From assembly GCA_041551965.1 (NCBI GenBank), contig JBFELU010000006.1, positions 1-64,000 of the forward strand: 64,000 nt of DNA. The letters are read 5' to 3'. The stretch comes from JBFELU01 sp041551965 (lineage in GTDB: Bacteria > Actinomycetota > Acidimicrobiia > Spongiisociales > UBA11373). Shown one piece after another: positions 25,486-32,106 of the stretch (positions are counted from its first letter, which is position 1; every line of letters starts with the position of its first letter). The notes beneath the pieces were generated by a model, which was not told the origin of the DNA, searched no databases, and was given only the letters and a program-made list of their open reading frames with translations. Made by a program: the position numbers and the translations under genes.

Positions 25486-25515
25486 AAGGAGGTGAAGGCC
25501 GCCCAACGGCGGCCT
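25486..25515 (+). promoter_or_regulatory. Strong Shine-Dalgarno followed by a perfect hairpin, ahead of trxA
   Basis: AAGGAGGTGA at 25486-25495 complements the 16S rRNA 3' end almost fully but lies 27 nt before the trxA ATG (25523), too far for normal initiation. Directly after it AGGCCGCC (25496-25503) pairs with GGCGGCCT (25508-25515) around a CAAC loop. With the 8-bp stem formed, about 10 unpaired nt remain between the GGAGG core and the start codon, which is within the usual spacing range. No other start codon lies at normal spacing from this Shine-Dalgarno, and none lies directly before the ATG. Confidence 0.65.
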
Positions 25516-25522
25516 CCAAACC

Positions 25523-25849
25523 ATGGCTGAGAACATGATCACCGCAACCGATCGGAGCTTTTCCGATTTGATCTCGGACGACAAGCCGGTGCTGGTCGAC
25601 TTCTGGGCCGAGTGGTGCGGGCCCTGCCGCATGGTCGCCCCCATCCTCGAGGAGATGGCGTCCGAATACGCCGATCGACTCACCATCGCCAAACTGAACG
25701 TCGACGAGAACCCCCAGACCGCGATGTCCTACGACGTCATGAGCATCCCCACGATGATCCTCTACCAGGGCGGCGCAGAGAAGAAGCGCATCGTCGGCGC
25801 CCGTCCCAAGCATGCCCTCGTCGCCGAGTTGGGCGAGTTCCTGAGCTGA
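25523..25849 (+). CDS. trxA: Thioredoxin
   Basis: 108 residues. The active site is WAEWCGPCRMVAP, and VDENPQTAMSYDVMSIPTMILY includes the cis-proline at IPT. It is a normal, cytoplasmic thioredoxin without a signal peptide, reduced by the TrxB encoded just upstream. It supplies electrons to reductases and protein disulfides. Initiation appears to depend on an unusual leader with a Shine-Dalgarno and hairpin. The downstream gene encodes a CwlM-like protein, the same order as in mycobacteria. Confidence 0.97.
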   Translation: MAENMITATDRSFSDLISDDKPVLVDFWAEWCGPCRMVAPILEEMASEYADRLTIAKLNVDENPQTAMSYDVMSIPTMILYQGGAEKKRIVGARPKHALVAELGEFLS

Positions 25850-25876
25850 GAGGAATCTGCGACGATAGGGTTCCTC

Positions 25877-26863
25877 GTGGCGCTCTATCGGAAAGGTGAC
25901 TCCGGAGAGCCGGTTCGCGACATCCAGGACCGGCTCTCCGCGTTGGGGTTCCCCACGGAGCCCGACGCGCCCGGTGTCTTCGGCGGCGGGACGGCCGGCG
26001 CCGTCGAGGCATTCCAACGGTCGCGCAACCTGACCGCGGACGGGCTCGTCGGTCCGGAGACCTGGCGCACCATGGTCGATGCCGGGTTCCGTCTCGGTGA
26101 CCGGCTGCTCTACCACCGGCTGCCTATGTTGCACGGCGACGACGTCGCCGTGCTCCAGCAGGATCTCAACGCTCTCGGCTTCGACGCCGGAATCGTCGAC
26201 GGGATCTTCGGACCACAGACGCTCCGCGCCCTCCTCGACTTCCAGCAGAACCGGGAGATGGCCGAGGACGGCGTCGCGGGACCGCGCACCGTTGCCGAAC
26301 TATCGCTGATGGTGCGGGCAACTCGCAAGATGGGTCGTCACATCGTTCGGGAACGCGAATGGCTCCGAGGCCTTCCCTCCAACGTCGCCGGCCAGCGAGT
26401 CTTCGTCGATCCGTTCTGTCGCGACAACCACGAGGCCGACATGGCCTGGGAGGCCGCCGGGGCAACCGTGGCGGTGCTGACCGACCTCGGGGGGAACCCA
26501 GTCCTGTCGCGCAGCGCCGACACCCGACCCTCAGAACGGCATCGCGCCCAGCACGCCAACGAGATCGCTGCCGACATGGTGATCTCCTTTGCATTGCCCC
26601 GCACCGACGTCCCGGGCGTCTTCTTCTTTGCGTCCTCCCTCAGCCGGAGTGAGGCGGGAGTGGAACTTGCCACAGAGATCGCAAGCCGTCTCGGGCTACA
26701 ACCCCTTGGCCGGATGATGCCCATCCTCCAGGAGACCCGGGCTCCGGCAATCGTCGTTGCCGCACCGAGACTCGATGCCGCGCTGGGAGCCGCGGTCGCG
26801 AACGGCCTCCAGGCCTGGCTCGCCGACCGGGTCGACGATCACTCGTCGCCGAGCGACCGGTAG
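25877..26863 (+). CDS. cwlM: CwlM-like protein: two peptidoglycan-binding modules and a degenerate N-acetylmuramoyl-L-alanine amidase domain
   Basis: 328 residues, GTG start, no signal peptide, so cytoplasmic. Two PG_binding_1 modules cover about residues 5-68 and 84-145 (VFGGGTAGAVEAFQRSRNL; IFGPQTLRALLDFQQNREM). The last 155 residues have the Amidase_3 topology. However, the first zinc motif reads VDPFCRDN (178-184) instead of DPGHGG. The ISIH motif reads ISFA (236-239), and the catalytic Glu position reads IVVAAP (292-297). All zinc ligands and the catalytic Glu thus appear to be lost. In mycobacteria the cytoplasmic CwlM lies at this locus and activates MurA, and the same regulatory role is the best guess here. 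The 3' end overlaps convergent parB by 25 nt. Confidence 0.85.
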   Translation: MALYRKGDSGEPVRDIQDRLSALGFPTEPDAPGVFGGGTAGAVEAFQRSRNLTADGLVGPETWRTMVDAGFRLGDRLLYHRLPMLHGDDVAVLQQDLNALGFDAGIVDGIFGPQTLRALLDFQQNREMAEDGVAGPRTVAELSLMVRATRKMGRHIVREREWLRGLPSNVAGQRVFVDPFCRDNHEADMAWEAAGATVAVLTDLGGNPVLSRSADTRPSERHRAQHANEIAADMVISFALPRTDVPGVFFFASSLSRSEAGVELATEIASRLGLQPLGRMMPILQETRAPAIVVAAPRLDAALGAAVANGLQAWLADRVDDHSSPSDR

Positions 26864-27693
26864 ATCCGCTCCAATTCATCGAGGTTTCCAAAGCGGATCG
26901 TGAGTCGACCACCGCCCCGCCGTCCGTAGTCGATGCGCACCGTGCTGCCGAGCCGATCGGCCAACCGCTCCTCGAGAGCGATGATCTCGGCCGGCCGTTC
27001 CCGACGAGCCTTGCGAACGGGTGGCGGTTGCCCCGACCGGACCCTGACCGCCTCTTCCACTCGCCGCACCGGCCATCCCTCGTCGGCGGCCCGCTTGGCG
27101 ACGTGTTCCGCATACCGAGTGTCTTCCAATCCCAGGAGCGGACGGCAATGGCCGGCGCTCAGCTCCCCCGACTCCAGCAGCCGTTGGATGGCCGCCGGAA
27201 GGGCCAACAACCGGAGGGTGTTCGACACCGCACTCCGGCTCTTCCCGACTCGTTGGGCGATGGCCTCGTGAGTCATGCCAAAATCTTCCATAAGTTGCCT
27301 GTAGGCGGCGGCTTCCTCGAGCGGGGTGAGGTCTTCCCGCTGCAGGTTCTCGACCAGGGCCTCCGTCAACCCCGACTCGTCGTCTCCGTGGCGGATGATG
27401 GCCGGGATCTCGGTGAGGCCGACGAGGCGGGCCGCTCGCCAACGTCGCTCCCCCGCCACCAGGCGATAGCTCCCGGGGCCGTCTCCTTCCCGCACCACGA
27501 TCGGTTGGAGAACGCCGACCTGACGGATCGATTCGGCCAACCCCTCCAGGGGTTCTTCCTCGAAGCGGGATCGGGGTTGCTGCGGGTTGGCGGTGATGTC
27601 ATCGATGGGAATGACGGCGAAGCCGGACTCTCCCTGCTCGGCGGGGAGCAGTGCATCGAGACCCCGACCCAATCCGGACTTACGCGCGGCCAT
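26839..27693 (-). CDS. parB: Chromosome partitioning protein ParB (CTPase clamp)
   Basis: 284 residues. The N-terminus GLGRGLDALL and IPIDDITANPQQPR are typical. LQPIVVR, then GERRWRAARL, forms the CTP-binding box, ENLQREDLTPLEEAAAY follows, and the helix-turn-helix recognises parS (THEAIAQRVGKSRSAVSNTLRLL). The C-terminal dimerisation region ends DYGRRGGGRLTIRF. It loads on parS (a candidate site lies at 29113-29128), slides on DNA and works with ParA in origin segregation. The start overlaps the parA 3' end by 14 nt. Confidence 0.97.
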   Translation of the reverse strand: MAARKSGLGRGLDALLPAEQGESGFAVIPIDDITANPQQPRSRFEEEPLEGLAESIRQVGVLQPIVVREGDGPGSYRLVAGERRWRAARLVGLTEIPAIIRHGDDESGLTEALVENLQREDLTPLEEAAAYRQLMEDFGMTHEAIAQRVGKSRSAVSNTLRLLALPAAIQRLLESGELSAGHCRPLLGLEDTRYAEHVAKRAADEGWPVRRVEEAVRVRSGQPPPVRKARRERPAEIIALEERLADRLGSTVRIDYGRRGGGRLTIRFGNLDELERIYRSLGDE

Positions 27694-28465
27694 GTCTCCT
27701 CCTGAACTCGTCGGCGAGGGCGCGGTAGGCGATCGCCCCGCGACTCATCGGATCGAACGACTCGATCGGCTCTCCGAACGAGGGGGCCTCGGCCAACCGC
27801 ACCGTCCTGGGGATCACCGTCTTGTAAGCCTTGTCGCCGAAGTGATCCCGAACCTGGAGCGCCACGTCGGCAGCCAGGGTGGTGCGACGATCGTACATGG
27901 TGAGCACGACACCTTCAATCTCCAGTTGAGGATTAAGGTTCTGTTGGATCAGCCCGATATTGCGCAACAACTGGGTCAATCCCTCCAGGGCGTAATACTC
28001 GCATTGGATCGGGATCAAGACTTCGCGCGCCGCCGTCAGTGCGTTGACCGTGATCAACCCCAGTGAGGGAGGGCAGTCGACGAAGATGGCGTCGAAGCGG
28101 TGGTCCAACTGCTGCAGAGCGCGTTCCAGGCGCCGCTCCCGCGACATCTGATTCACCAACTCGATCTCGGCCCCGGCCAGATCGATCGAGGAAGGCACCA
28201 CAAACAGATCGCGCACGCTGGTCGGCTCGATGGCGTCCTCCAGGGGGATCTCCCCCACGATGACATCGTAGACCGAGGCCCGCACCGCCCCATGATCGAT
28301 CCCCAGACCGGATGTGGCATTGGCCTGGGGGTCGGCGTCGACGACGAGGACTCGTTCCCCTTGGAGGGCCAGGGCCGCCCCGAGATTGACGGCCGTGGTC
28401 GACTTGCCGACGCCACCCTTCTGATTGGCAACGGCAACCACCAGTGAGCCCGGAGGATCAAACAC
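27680..28465 (-). CDS. parA: Chromosome partitioning ATPase ParA
   Basis: 261 residues. The deviant Walker A motif is ANQKGGVGKSTTAVNL; LVVDADPQANATSGLG and VDCPPSLG are the Walker A' and B motifs. The C-terminus ends with the usual EAPSFGEPIESFDPMSRGA region. The gene begins with GTG sharing one base with the rsmG TAG stop, so the operon rsmG-parA-parB is tightly packed. It forms a nucleoid-bound ATP gradient that moves ParB-parS complexes. Confidence 0.97.
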   Translation of the reverse strand: MFDPPGSLVVAVANQKGGVGKSTTAVNLGAALALQGERVLVVDADPQANATSGLGIDHGAVRASVYDVIVGEIPLEDAIEPTSVRDLFVVPSSIDLAGAEIELVNQMSRERRLERALQQLDHRFDAIFVDCPPSLGLITVNALTAAREVLIPIQCEYYALEGLTQLLRNIGLIQQNLNPQLEIEGVVLTMYDRRTTLAADVALQVRDHFGDKAYKTVIPRTVRLAEAPSFGEPIESFDPMSRGAIAYRALADEFRRRHGRA

Positions 28466-29100
28466 TAGGACCGCATGATAAGCAGCCAGGAGGGGCCGTC
28501 AAGGACCTCGTCGGGAACGCGCCGCAACTCGGCACCGAGACCCAGGGTCTCGGCCAACACCAGGAGCTCGGTGGCCCGCTCCGGCTCTTCCGGGCGGCGG
28601 CTGACCCCAAGCACCGCCCGACCCTCCGCCTGGAGCAGTCGAGCGGTCAGCGCCACCGCCTCCGGGGCCCGGACCGAACCTCGATACGTGATCCCGGCCC
28701 ATTCGTCGGCGACCGAAAACACGTCGCCTTGAGCAATCGTCACGTTCCCCAGGGCCAGCATCCGCACCACCCGGTGGAGCAGCCGCACCCGCCGGCCCCC
28801 CCGATCAAGGAGGGTCACCCGGGTAGTGGGCCAGAGGATGGCCAATGGGATACCGGGTAGGCCGACTCCGGTTCCGACATCAAGGATCTCTTCCGGGGGC
28901 TCGGTCCACCCGGTGGCAAAGGTGAGCGAGTCGCCGAGATGCCGGGCCCACAACCGATCCCCCTCCCGCGGTCCCAACCCACCGGCCGGGATGGCTTCGT
29001 CACGCAACCAGGTGGCGTATTGGCGGAGGAGGGCCCATTGGCCGGCCTCGAGACGGTGCCCACTCCAACGGGCGGCCCGTTCCACGACCTCCTCGGTCAT
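28465..29100 (-). CDS. rsmG: 16S rRNA (guanine527-N7) methyltransferase
   Basis: 211 residues from the ATG at 29100. The SAM-binding motif is ILDVGTGVGLPGIPLAIL, followed by VTLLDRGGRRVRLLHRV and SVRAPEAVALTARLL. Loss of RsmG elsewhere gives low-level streptomycin resistance. The frame is open further upstream, but the longer form would run through the parS palindrome at 29113-29128, which lies 13 nt before this ATG. No strong Shine-Dalgarno is visible. Confidence 0.93.
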   Translation of the reverse strand: MTEEVVERAARWSGHRLEAGQWALLRQYATWLRDEAIPAGGLGPREGDRLWARHLGDSLTFATGWTEPPEEILDVGTGVGLPGIPLAILWPTTRVTLLDRGGRRVRLLHRVVRMLALGNVTIAQGDVFSVADEWAGITYRGSVRAPEAVALTARLLQAEGRAVLGVSRRPEEPERATELLVLAETLGLGAELRRVPDEVLDGPSWLLIMRS

Positions 29101-29112
29101 CGGGATCGCTCT

Positions 29113-29128
29113 TGTTTCACGTGAAACG
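29113..29128. other. parS: parS centromere site
   Basis: TGTTTCACGTGAAACG contains the perfect 14-bp palindrome GTTTCACGTGAAAC, matching the widely conserved ParB target (TGTTNCACGTGAAACA) at all but the last base. It lies between jag and rsmG, about 3 kb from dnaA, where parS sites usually cluster. I found no second exact copy in the window. Confidence 0.9.
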
Positions 29129-29140
29129 GGGGAGCCACCG

Positions 29141-30070
29141 TCACTCCTCGGCGGAGACCACCACCGATCGCTCCGGTTCCTCCCCCTCGGAGAAGGAACG
29201 GACTCCCTCGATCTCAGCCACCGCATCGTGGACCACCTTGCGGTCGGCCGGGTTCATCGGCTCCAGCATCACTTCGCCCCCGTCGGCGACGACCTGTTCA
29301 GCCAGGCGGCCCACGTAGATACGCAATGCCTCCCGCCGCCGCTCGGCGTAACCCCCGATATCGAGCCGGAGCCGGGCCCCGGCTTGGGTCTTGCGATGTA
29401 CCACGGTCCGGGTCAACTCCAACACGGCCTGCATCACCGAACCCTTGGGCCCGATGAGCGCCTCTGTCTGATCCCCGGTCAGTTCGACGTAGATGATCTC
29501 CTCATCGACTCGGGTCTCGACGCCTCCCTCGAGGCCAAACGCATCGAGGAGGCCCTCGAGGAACTCCACCACGACCCGTGCCTGCTCCTCGATATCGACC
29601 GTCACCGCCTTCTCCTTCTTCTCTTGCACACCTGCTCCCCGTTGGGATCGCTCCGGGGTCGGTCGCGACCGGGAGGGGCCGGCCGACCGACCCTCCTCGC
29701 CCGAATCGCGCCTGCCCTTCTCCTTCGCTCGAGCGCCGCCGCGACCCGATCCCGAACCCTGGCCCCGGCCGGAACGCCGCTCGTCATCCTTGCCCGAGCG
29801 CCGATCGCCCTTGGCCGGCTTCCGGCGTTCGCCCTTCCCGGAGGGGCCTTCCTCGCCCTTGCCCCGACCCCCGCGCCGACGACGGCGCCTCTTGGGTCTG
29901 GCCTTGATCCGCACCAGGGCGGTGCGCCCCCCGATCCCCAGGAAACCCCCCTGCCTCTCCCGCAGCACCTCGATCTCGGCCGCCTCGGGAGAGTCCAACC
30001 CCAGCTCGGCGAGACCCGCTTCCACCGCATCCTTGACAGTGCGGCCTTCGACCTCAACCCATTCCGTCAT
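29141..30070 (-). CDS. jag: Jag/KhpB RNA-binding protein with long basic linker
   Basis: 309 residues. The N-terminal Jag_N domain (WVEVEGRTVKDAVEAGLAEL, then RERQGGFLGIGGRTALVRI) is followed by a low-complexity linker of about 90 residues rich in Arg, Lys, Gly and Ser, including six consecutive arginines. A KH domain then carries VELTGDQTEALIGPKGS, and an R3H domain carries YAERRREALRIYV and LEPMNPADRKVVHDAV. Such proteins bind RNA with KhpA and influence cell division and wall growth. It overlaps yidC by 4 nt (ATGA). Confidence 0.93.
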   Translation of the reverse strand: MTEWVEVEGRTVKDAVEAGLAELGLDSPEAAEIEVLRERQGGFLGIGGRTALVRIKARPKRRRRRRGGRGKGEEGPSGKGERRKPAKGDRRSGKDDERRSGRGQGSGSGRGGARAKEKGRRDSGEEGRSAGPSRSRPTPERSQRGAGVQEKKEKAVTVDIEEQARVVVEFLEGLLDAFGLEGGVETRVDEEIIYVELTGDQTEALIGPKGSVMQAVLELTRTVVHRKTQAGARLRLDIGGYAERRREALRIYVGRLAEQVVADGGEVMLEPMNPADRKVVHDAVAEIEGVRSFSEGEEPERSVVVSAEE

Positions 30071-30933
30071 CGCCTTCTCCGCTTCTTGCCGCGCTTCTTC
30101 TTCGACCCCTGTGGCCGGCGCTGCCCGGTGGGGCGAGCCGGTGGGGTGGTCGGCTTCGACTCCGGTTCCGCCCGGGGGACCTCGGGGGGAGCCGGCTCGG
30201 TCGCCGACTTCCGAGCATCCAGGTTGAGAATCAACGCTTGTTGCCCGATCCGGAAGATCTGGCTGGCGGCGAAGTACACCACCAGCCCGGCCGGGAGGGT
30301 GAAGGAGATGAAGCCGAAAAAGAATGGAAAAATCTTCATGATGGCTTGTCCCGGCTGTTGCTGCTGGCCCTGCTGTTGGCTCCGAGCCATCGTCTGCCGT
30401 TGCTGCCAGTAGGCGGTCGCCATGACCAGGATGATCGTGATCAGATAGGGAATGGCACTGACAATGCCGTCATCCCCGAACACCTGAGATGGTGTCTCGG
30501 TCATGTCCATCCACAGGAAATCGGTGTCGCGCTCCACCAGCGCCTCGGCCAGACGGCTTCCCTCGGGGACGAATCGTTCTGGGTTGGCGGCGTCGGCGAA
30601 GGACCGCAACACTTGGAACAACGCAAACCAGATAGGCATCTGCAGGAGCAACGGGAGACAACCGGCAGCCGGATTCACTCCCTTCTCCCGATAGAGCTCC
30701 ATCGTCGCCTGCTGCAACGCGGCCCGGTCGTGCTTCAGTTCCTTCTGCAGGCGCTTCAGCTCCGGCTGGATCTCCTGCATCGCCTTCATCGACCGCGTCT
30801 GCTTCAACGTGAGGGGGAACATCACGATGCCCACGACGATGGTGAGCAGGATGATCGCCACCCCCAGATTGGGCATCAGGTCGTAGAAGAACGACACGAT
30901 GGTCCCGAGCAACTCTCGGAGTGCATCCCACAT
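30067..30933 (-). CDS. yidC: Membrane protein insertase YidC
   Basis: 288 residues, short Gram-positive form. The first segment is LGVAIILLTIVVGIVMFPLTL. A cytoplasmic helical hairpin has QTRSMKAMQEIQPELKRLQ, and the conserved substrate groove has GCLPLLLQMPIWFALFQVL, then WMDMTETP and the last segments IFPFFFGFISFTLPAGLVVYF. The tail is Pro-rich and ends in a strongly basic KKKRGKKRRRR run, which probably contacts ribosomes. It inserts membrane proteins with or without SecYEG. It directly abuts yidD (TAG then ATG). Confidence 0.96.
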   Translation of the reverse strand: MWDALRELLGTIVSFFYDLMPNLGVAIILLTIVVGIVMFPLTLKQTRSMKAMQEIQPELKRLQKELKHDRAALQQATMELYREKGVNPAAGCLPLLLQMPIWFALFQVLRSFADAANPERFVPEGSRLAEALVERDTDFLWMDMTETPSQVFGDDGIVSAIPYLITIILVMATAYWQQRQTMARSQQQGQQQQPGQAIMKIFPFFFGFISFTLPAGLVVYFAASQIFRIGQQALILNLDARKSATEPAPPEVPRAEPESKPTTPPARPTGQRRPQGSKKKRGKKRRRR

Positions 30934-31191
30934 CTACTTGGCCTTCCTCGGTACGGGGTCGTAGCCGCCTTCCCGGAATGGGTGGCAGCGCCCTATCCGG
31001 CGCATCGCCATCCACGCGCCTCTCCAGGCACCATGCTCGCCGATCGCCTCGTAGGCGTATTCCGAGCAGGTCGGGAGGTACCGGCACCGCCGCCCCATCA
31101 CCGGCGACAGGGCCTTACGGTATCCGAGGATGCCGCGCTGCAACCACCAGCCCGGCTGGTACGCCCGCAGCGGTGTCCTCGACGTCTCCAC
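30934..31191 (-). CDS. yidD: Membrane protein insertion efficiency factor YidD
   Basis: 85 residues. The family signature RCRYLPTCSEYAYEAIGEHG, with two conserved cysteines, is followed by RRIGRCHPFREGGYDPVP carrying the third. It is a small protein with an amphipathic N-terminus that associates with the inner membrane and helps YidC-dependent insertion. Its position between rnpA and yidC is conserved across bacteria. Confidence 0.95.
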   Translation of the reverse strand: METSRTPLRAYQPGWWLQRGILGYRKALSPVMGRRCRYLPTCSEYAYEAIGEHGAWRGAWMAMRRIGRCHPFREGGYDPVPRKAK

Positions 31192-31196
31192 CTCTC

Positions 31197-31520
31197 CTAT
31201 GCCTCCAGTGCCTCTCCCACCCAGGCGGTCAACTGTGCGAATGGCGCCTCGTTGACCGCCGGATCGGCAATCAGTATGTAGTCCCGGCCTTCCCTCATCG
31301 GTGACCGGGCCGCCGCCTCCCGCAATCGGCGCTTGGCGCGGTTCCGGGCCACCGCGGTGCCCACCTTGCGACCGGCGATCACCGCGAGGCGCGGAGGACC
31401 GGGCACACCAACGGCACTCACGGCGACCACGCCGCCGACCCGTCTTCTGGACCCGGTCCGGCGGACCCTTCGAAGATCGGAACGGTGGTGCAGCGACGTG
31501 TAGGGCCGGCCTCTAGGCAG
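31197..31520 (-). CDS. rnpA: Ribonuclease P protein component (start codon uncertain)
   Basis: The diagnostic RNP motif RNRAKRRLREA and RLAVIAGRKVGTAVA are present, with HHRSDLRRVRRTGSR matching the N-terminal substrate-binding strand. No ATG, GTG or TTG lies in frame between the rpmH stop and this conserved N-terminus. I place the start at a CTG (31520), which overlaps the rpmH stop by a few nt and begins with a family-like LPRG. Alternatively the gene begins at ATG 31625, inside rpmH, giving 142 residues as in the extended Thermus rnpA. It forms RNase P with the rnpB RNA and matures tRNA 5' ends. Confidence 0.8.
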   Translation of the reverse strand: MPRGRPYTSLHHRSDLRRVRRTGSRRRVGGVVAVSAVGVPGPPRLAVIAGRKVGTAVARNRAKRRLREAAARSPMREGRDYILIADPAVNEAPFAQLTAWVGEALEA

Positions 31521-31647
31521 AGAGACGGGCCCGACCCTTGGCGCGGCGCCGCTTGATGATCGCTCGCCCGGCGCGGGTGCGCATCCGAGCGCGAAAACCG
31601 TGCTTCCGCTTGCGGCGTCGAACATTCGGCTGATACGTGCGCTTCAT
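31513..31647 (-). CDS. rpmH: 50S ribosomal protein L34
   Basis: 44 residues, encoded from ATG 31647 to TAG 31513, too short for a 60-residue cut-off. The sequence begins MKRTYQPNVRRRKRKHGF and continues RARMRTRAGRAIIKRRRAKG, ending ARLSA, an almost perfect L34. It is the first gene of the minus-strand origin operon. Its 5' end faces dnaA across the origin-candidate region. The rnpA frame overlaps it. Confidence 0.97.
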   Translation of the reverse strand: MKRTYQPNVRRRKRKHGFRARMRTRAGRAIIKRRRAKGRARLSA

Positions 31648-31848
31648 GAGAGTCCCGAGTTGGGAAGAGTACGCTGGCACGCCAGGTTACGAACACCCGA
31701 GGAGCATGTCAAAGGTCGCCGGACCAACAACGAGGGCCCCCGGCCCCGGATCGCGGAAAAACCACCTGATCCGCGAAACAATCTCTTCCGTGATTCGGCG
31801 AATCCGCGCCCCCCGCGGCCACCGGGTCTCCGTTGCCGCTACACCAAG

Positions 31849-31869
31849 ATCCCTTGATTATCAAGGGAT
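31849..31869. repeat. 21-bp palindrome in the rpmH-dnaA region
   Basis: ATCCCTTGAT and ATCAAGGGAT flank a single central T. The arms are perfect. The site lies about 200 nt from the rpmH start and about 170 nt upstream of the DnaA-box cluster. It does not match parS or a DnaA box. It could be the binding site of an origin-regulating or autoregulatory protein. Confidence 0.5.
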
Positions 31870-32038
31870 TTCGGTGGGCCACCGCTCGAGCTCCGTCCGA
31901 CCGAAGCTCGGATTTGCCATTCTTGTGCGGCCCTCGCCGCGTCCATAGACTCCGTCGTCGCCGGAGCTTCCGGCTGACTTCCCACAGAGACGGCGGGTCG
32001 GTGAACAGCCGAAGTGGCGGCACCCCCCGACCCTGCAT

Positions 32039-32072
32039 CTTCTCCACAGATGTGGATAGCGCTGTGGAGAAG
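32039..32072. promoter_or_regulatory. DnaA-box cluster arranged as an 11-bp inverted repeat
   Basis: CTTCTCCACAG (32039-32049) and CTGTGGAGAAG (32062-32072) are exact inverted copies, each holding a TTCTCCACA box (8 of 9 to TTATCCACA). Between them, on the minus strand, CTATCCACA (32051-32059) gives a third 8-of-9 box. Three boxes within 34 bp, 35 nt upstream of the dnaA start, suit an origin element, dnaA autoregulation, or both. Confidence 0.75.
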
Positions 32073-32106
32073 CGGGAGAGGTATCGGGAAGACGAGAGGC
32101 AGGGAC

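Larger units (their letters stand above)
31648..32106. other. oriC: Candidate replication origin region between rpmH and dnaA
   Basis: This is the only long gene-free stretch (459 nt) in the window and lies between divergent rpmH and dnaA. It contains a TTCCCACAG element (31979-31987), a cluster of three near-consensus DnaA boxes (32040-32071) and a 21-bp palindrome (31849-31869). Stretches such as GGAAAAACC and GATTATCAA are AT-richer than the surroundings. The dnaA-dnaN gap is only 191 nt and has one weak box, so the main origin is more likely here or is split between both gaps. Promoters for both arms should also lie here, but I see no clear -35/-10 pair. Confidence 0.6.

Noticed and set aside
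31660..32014. Hidden small genes in the rpmH-dnaA gap
   Set aside because: Short frames exist on both strands but none has a Shine-Dalgarno, a family motif or codon pattern like the neighbours. The DnaA boxes and palindrome explain the region better.
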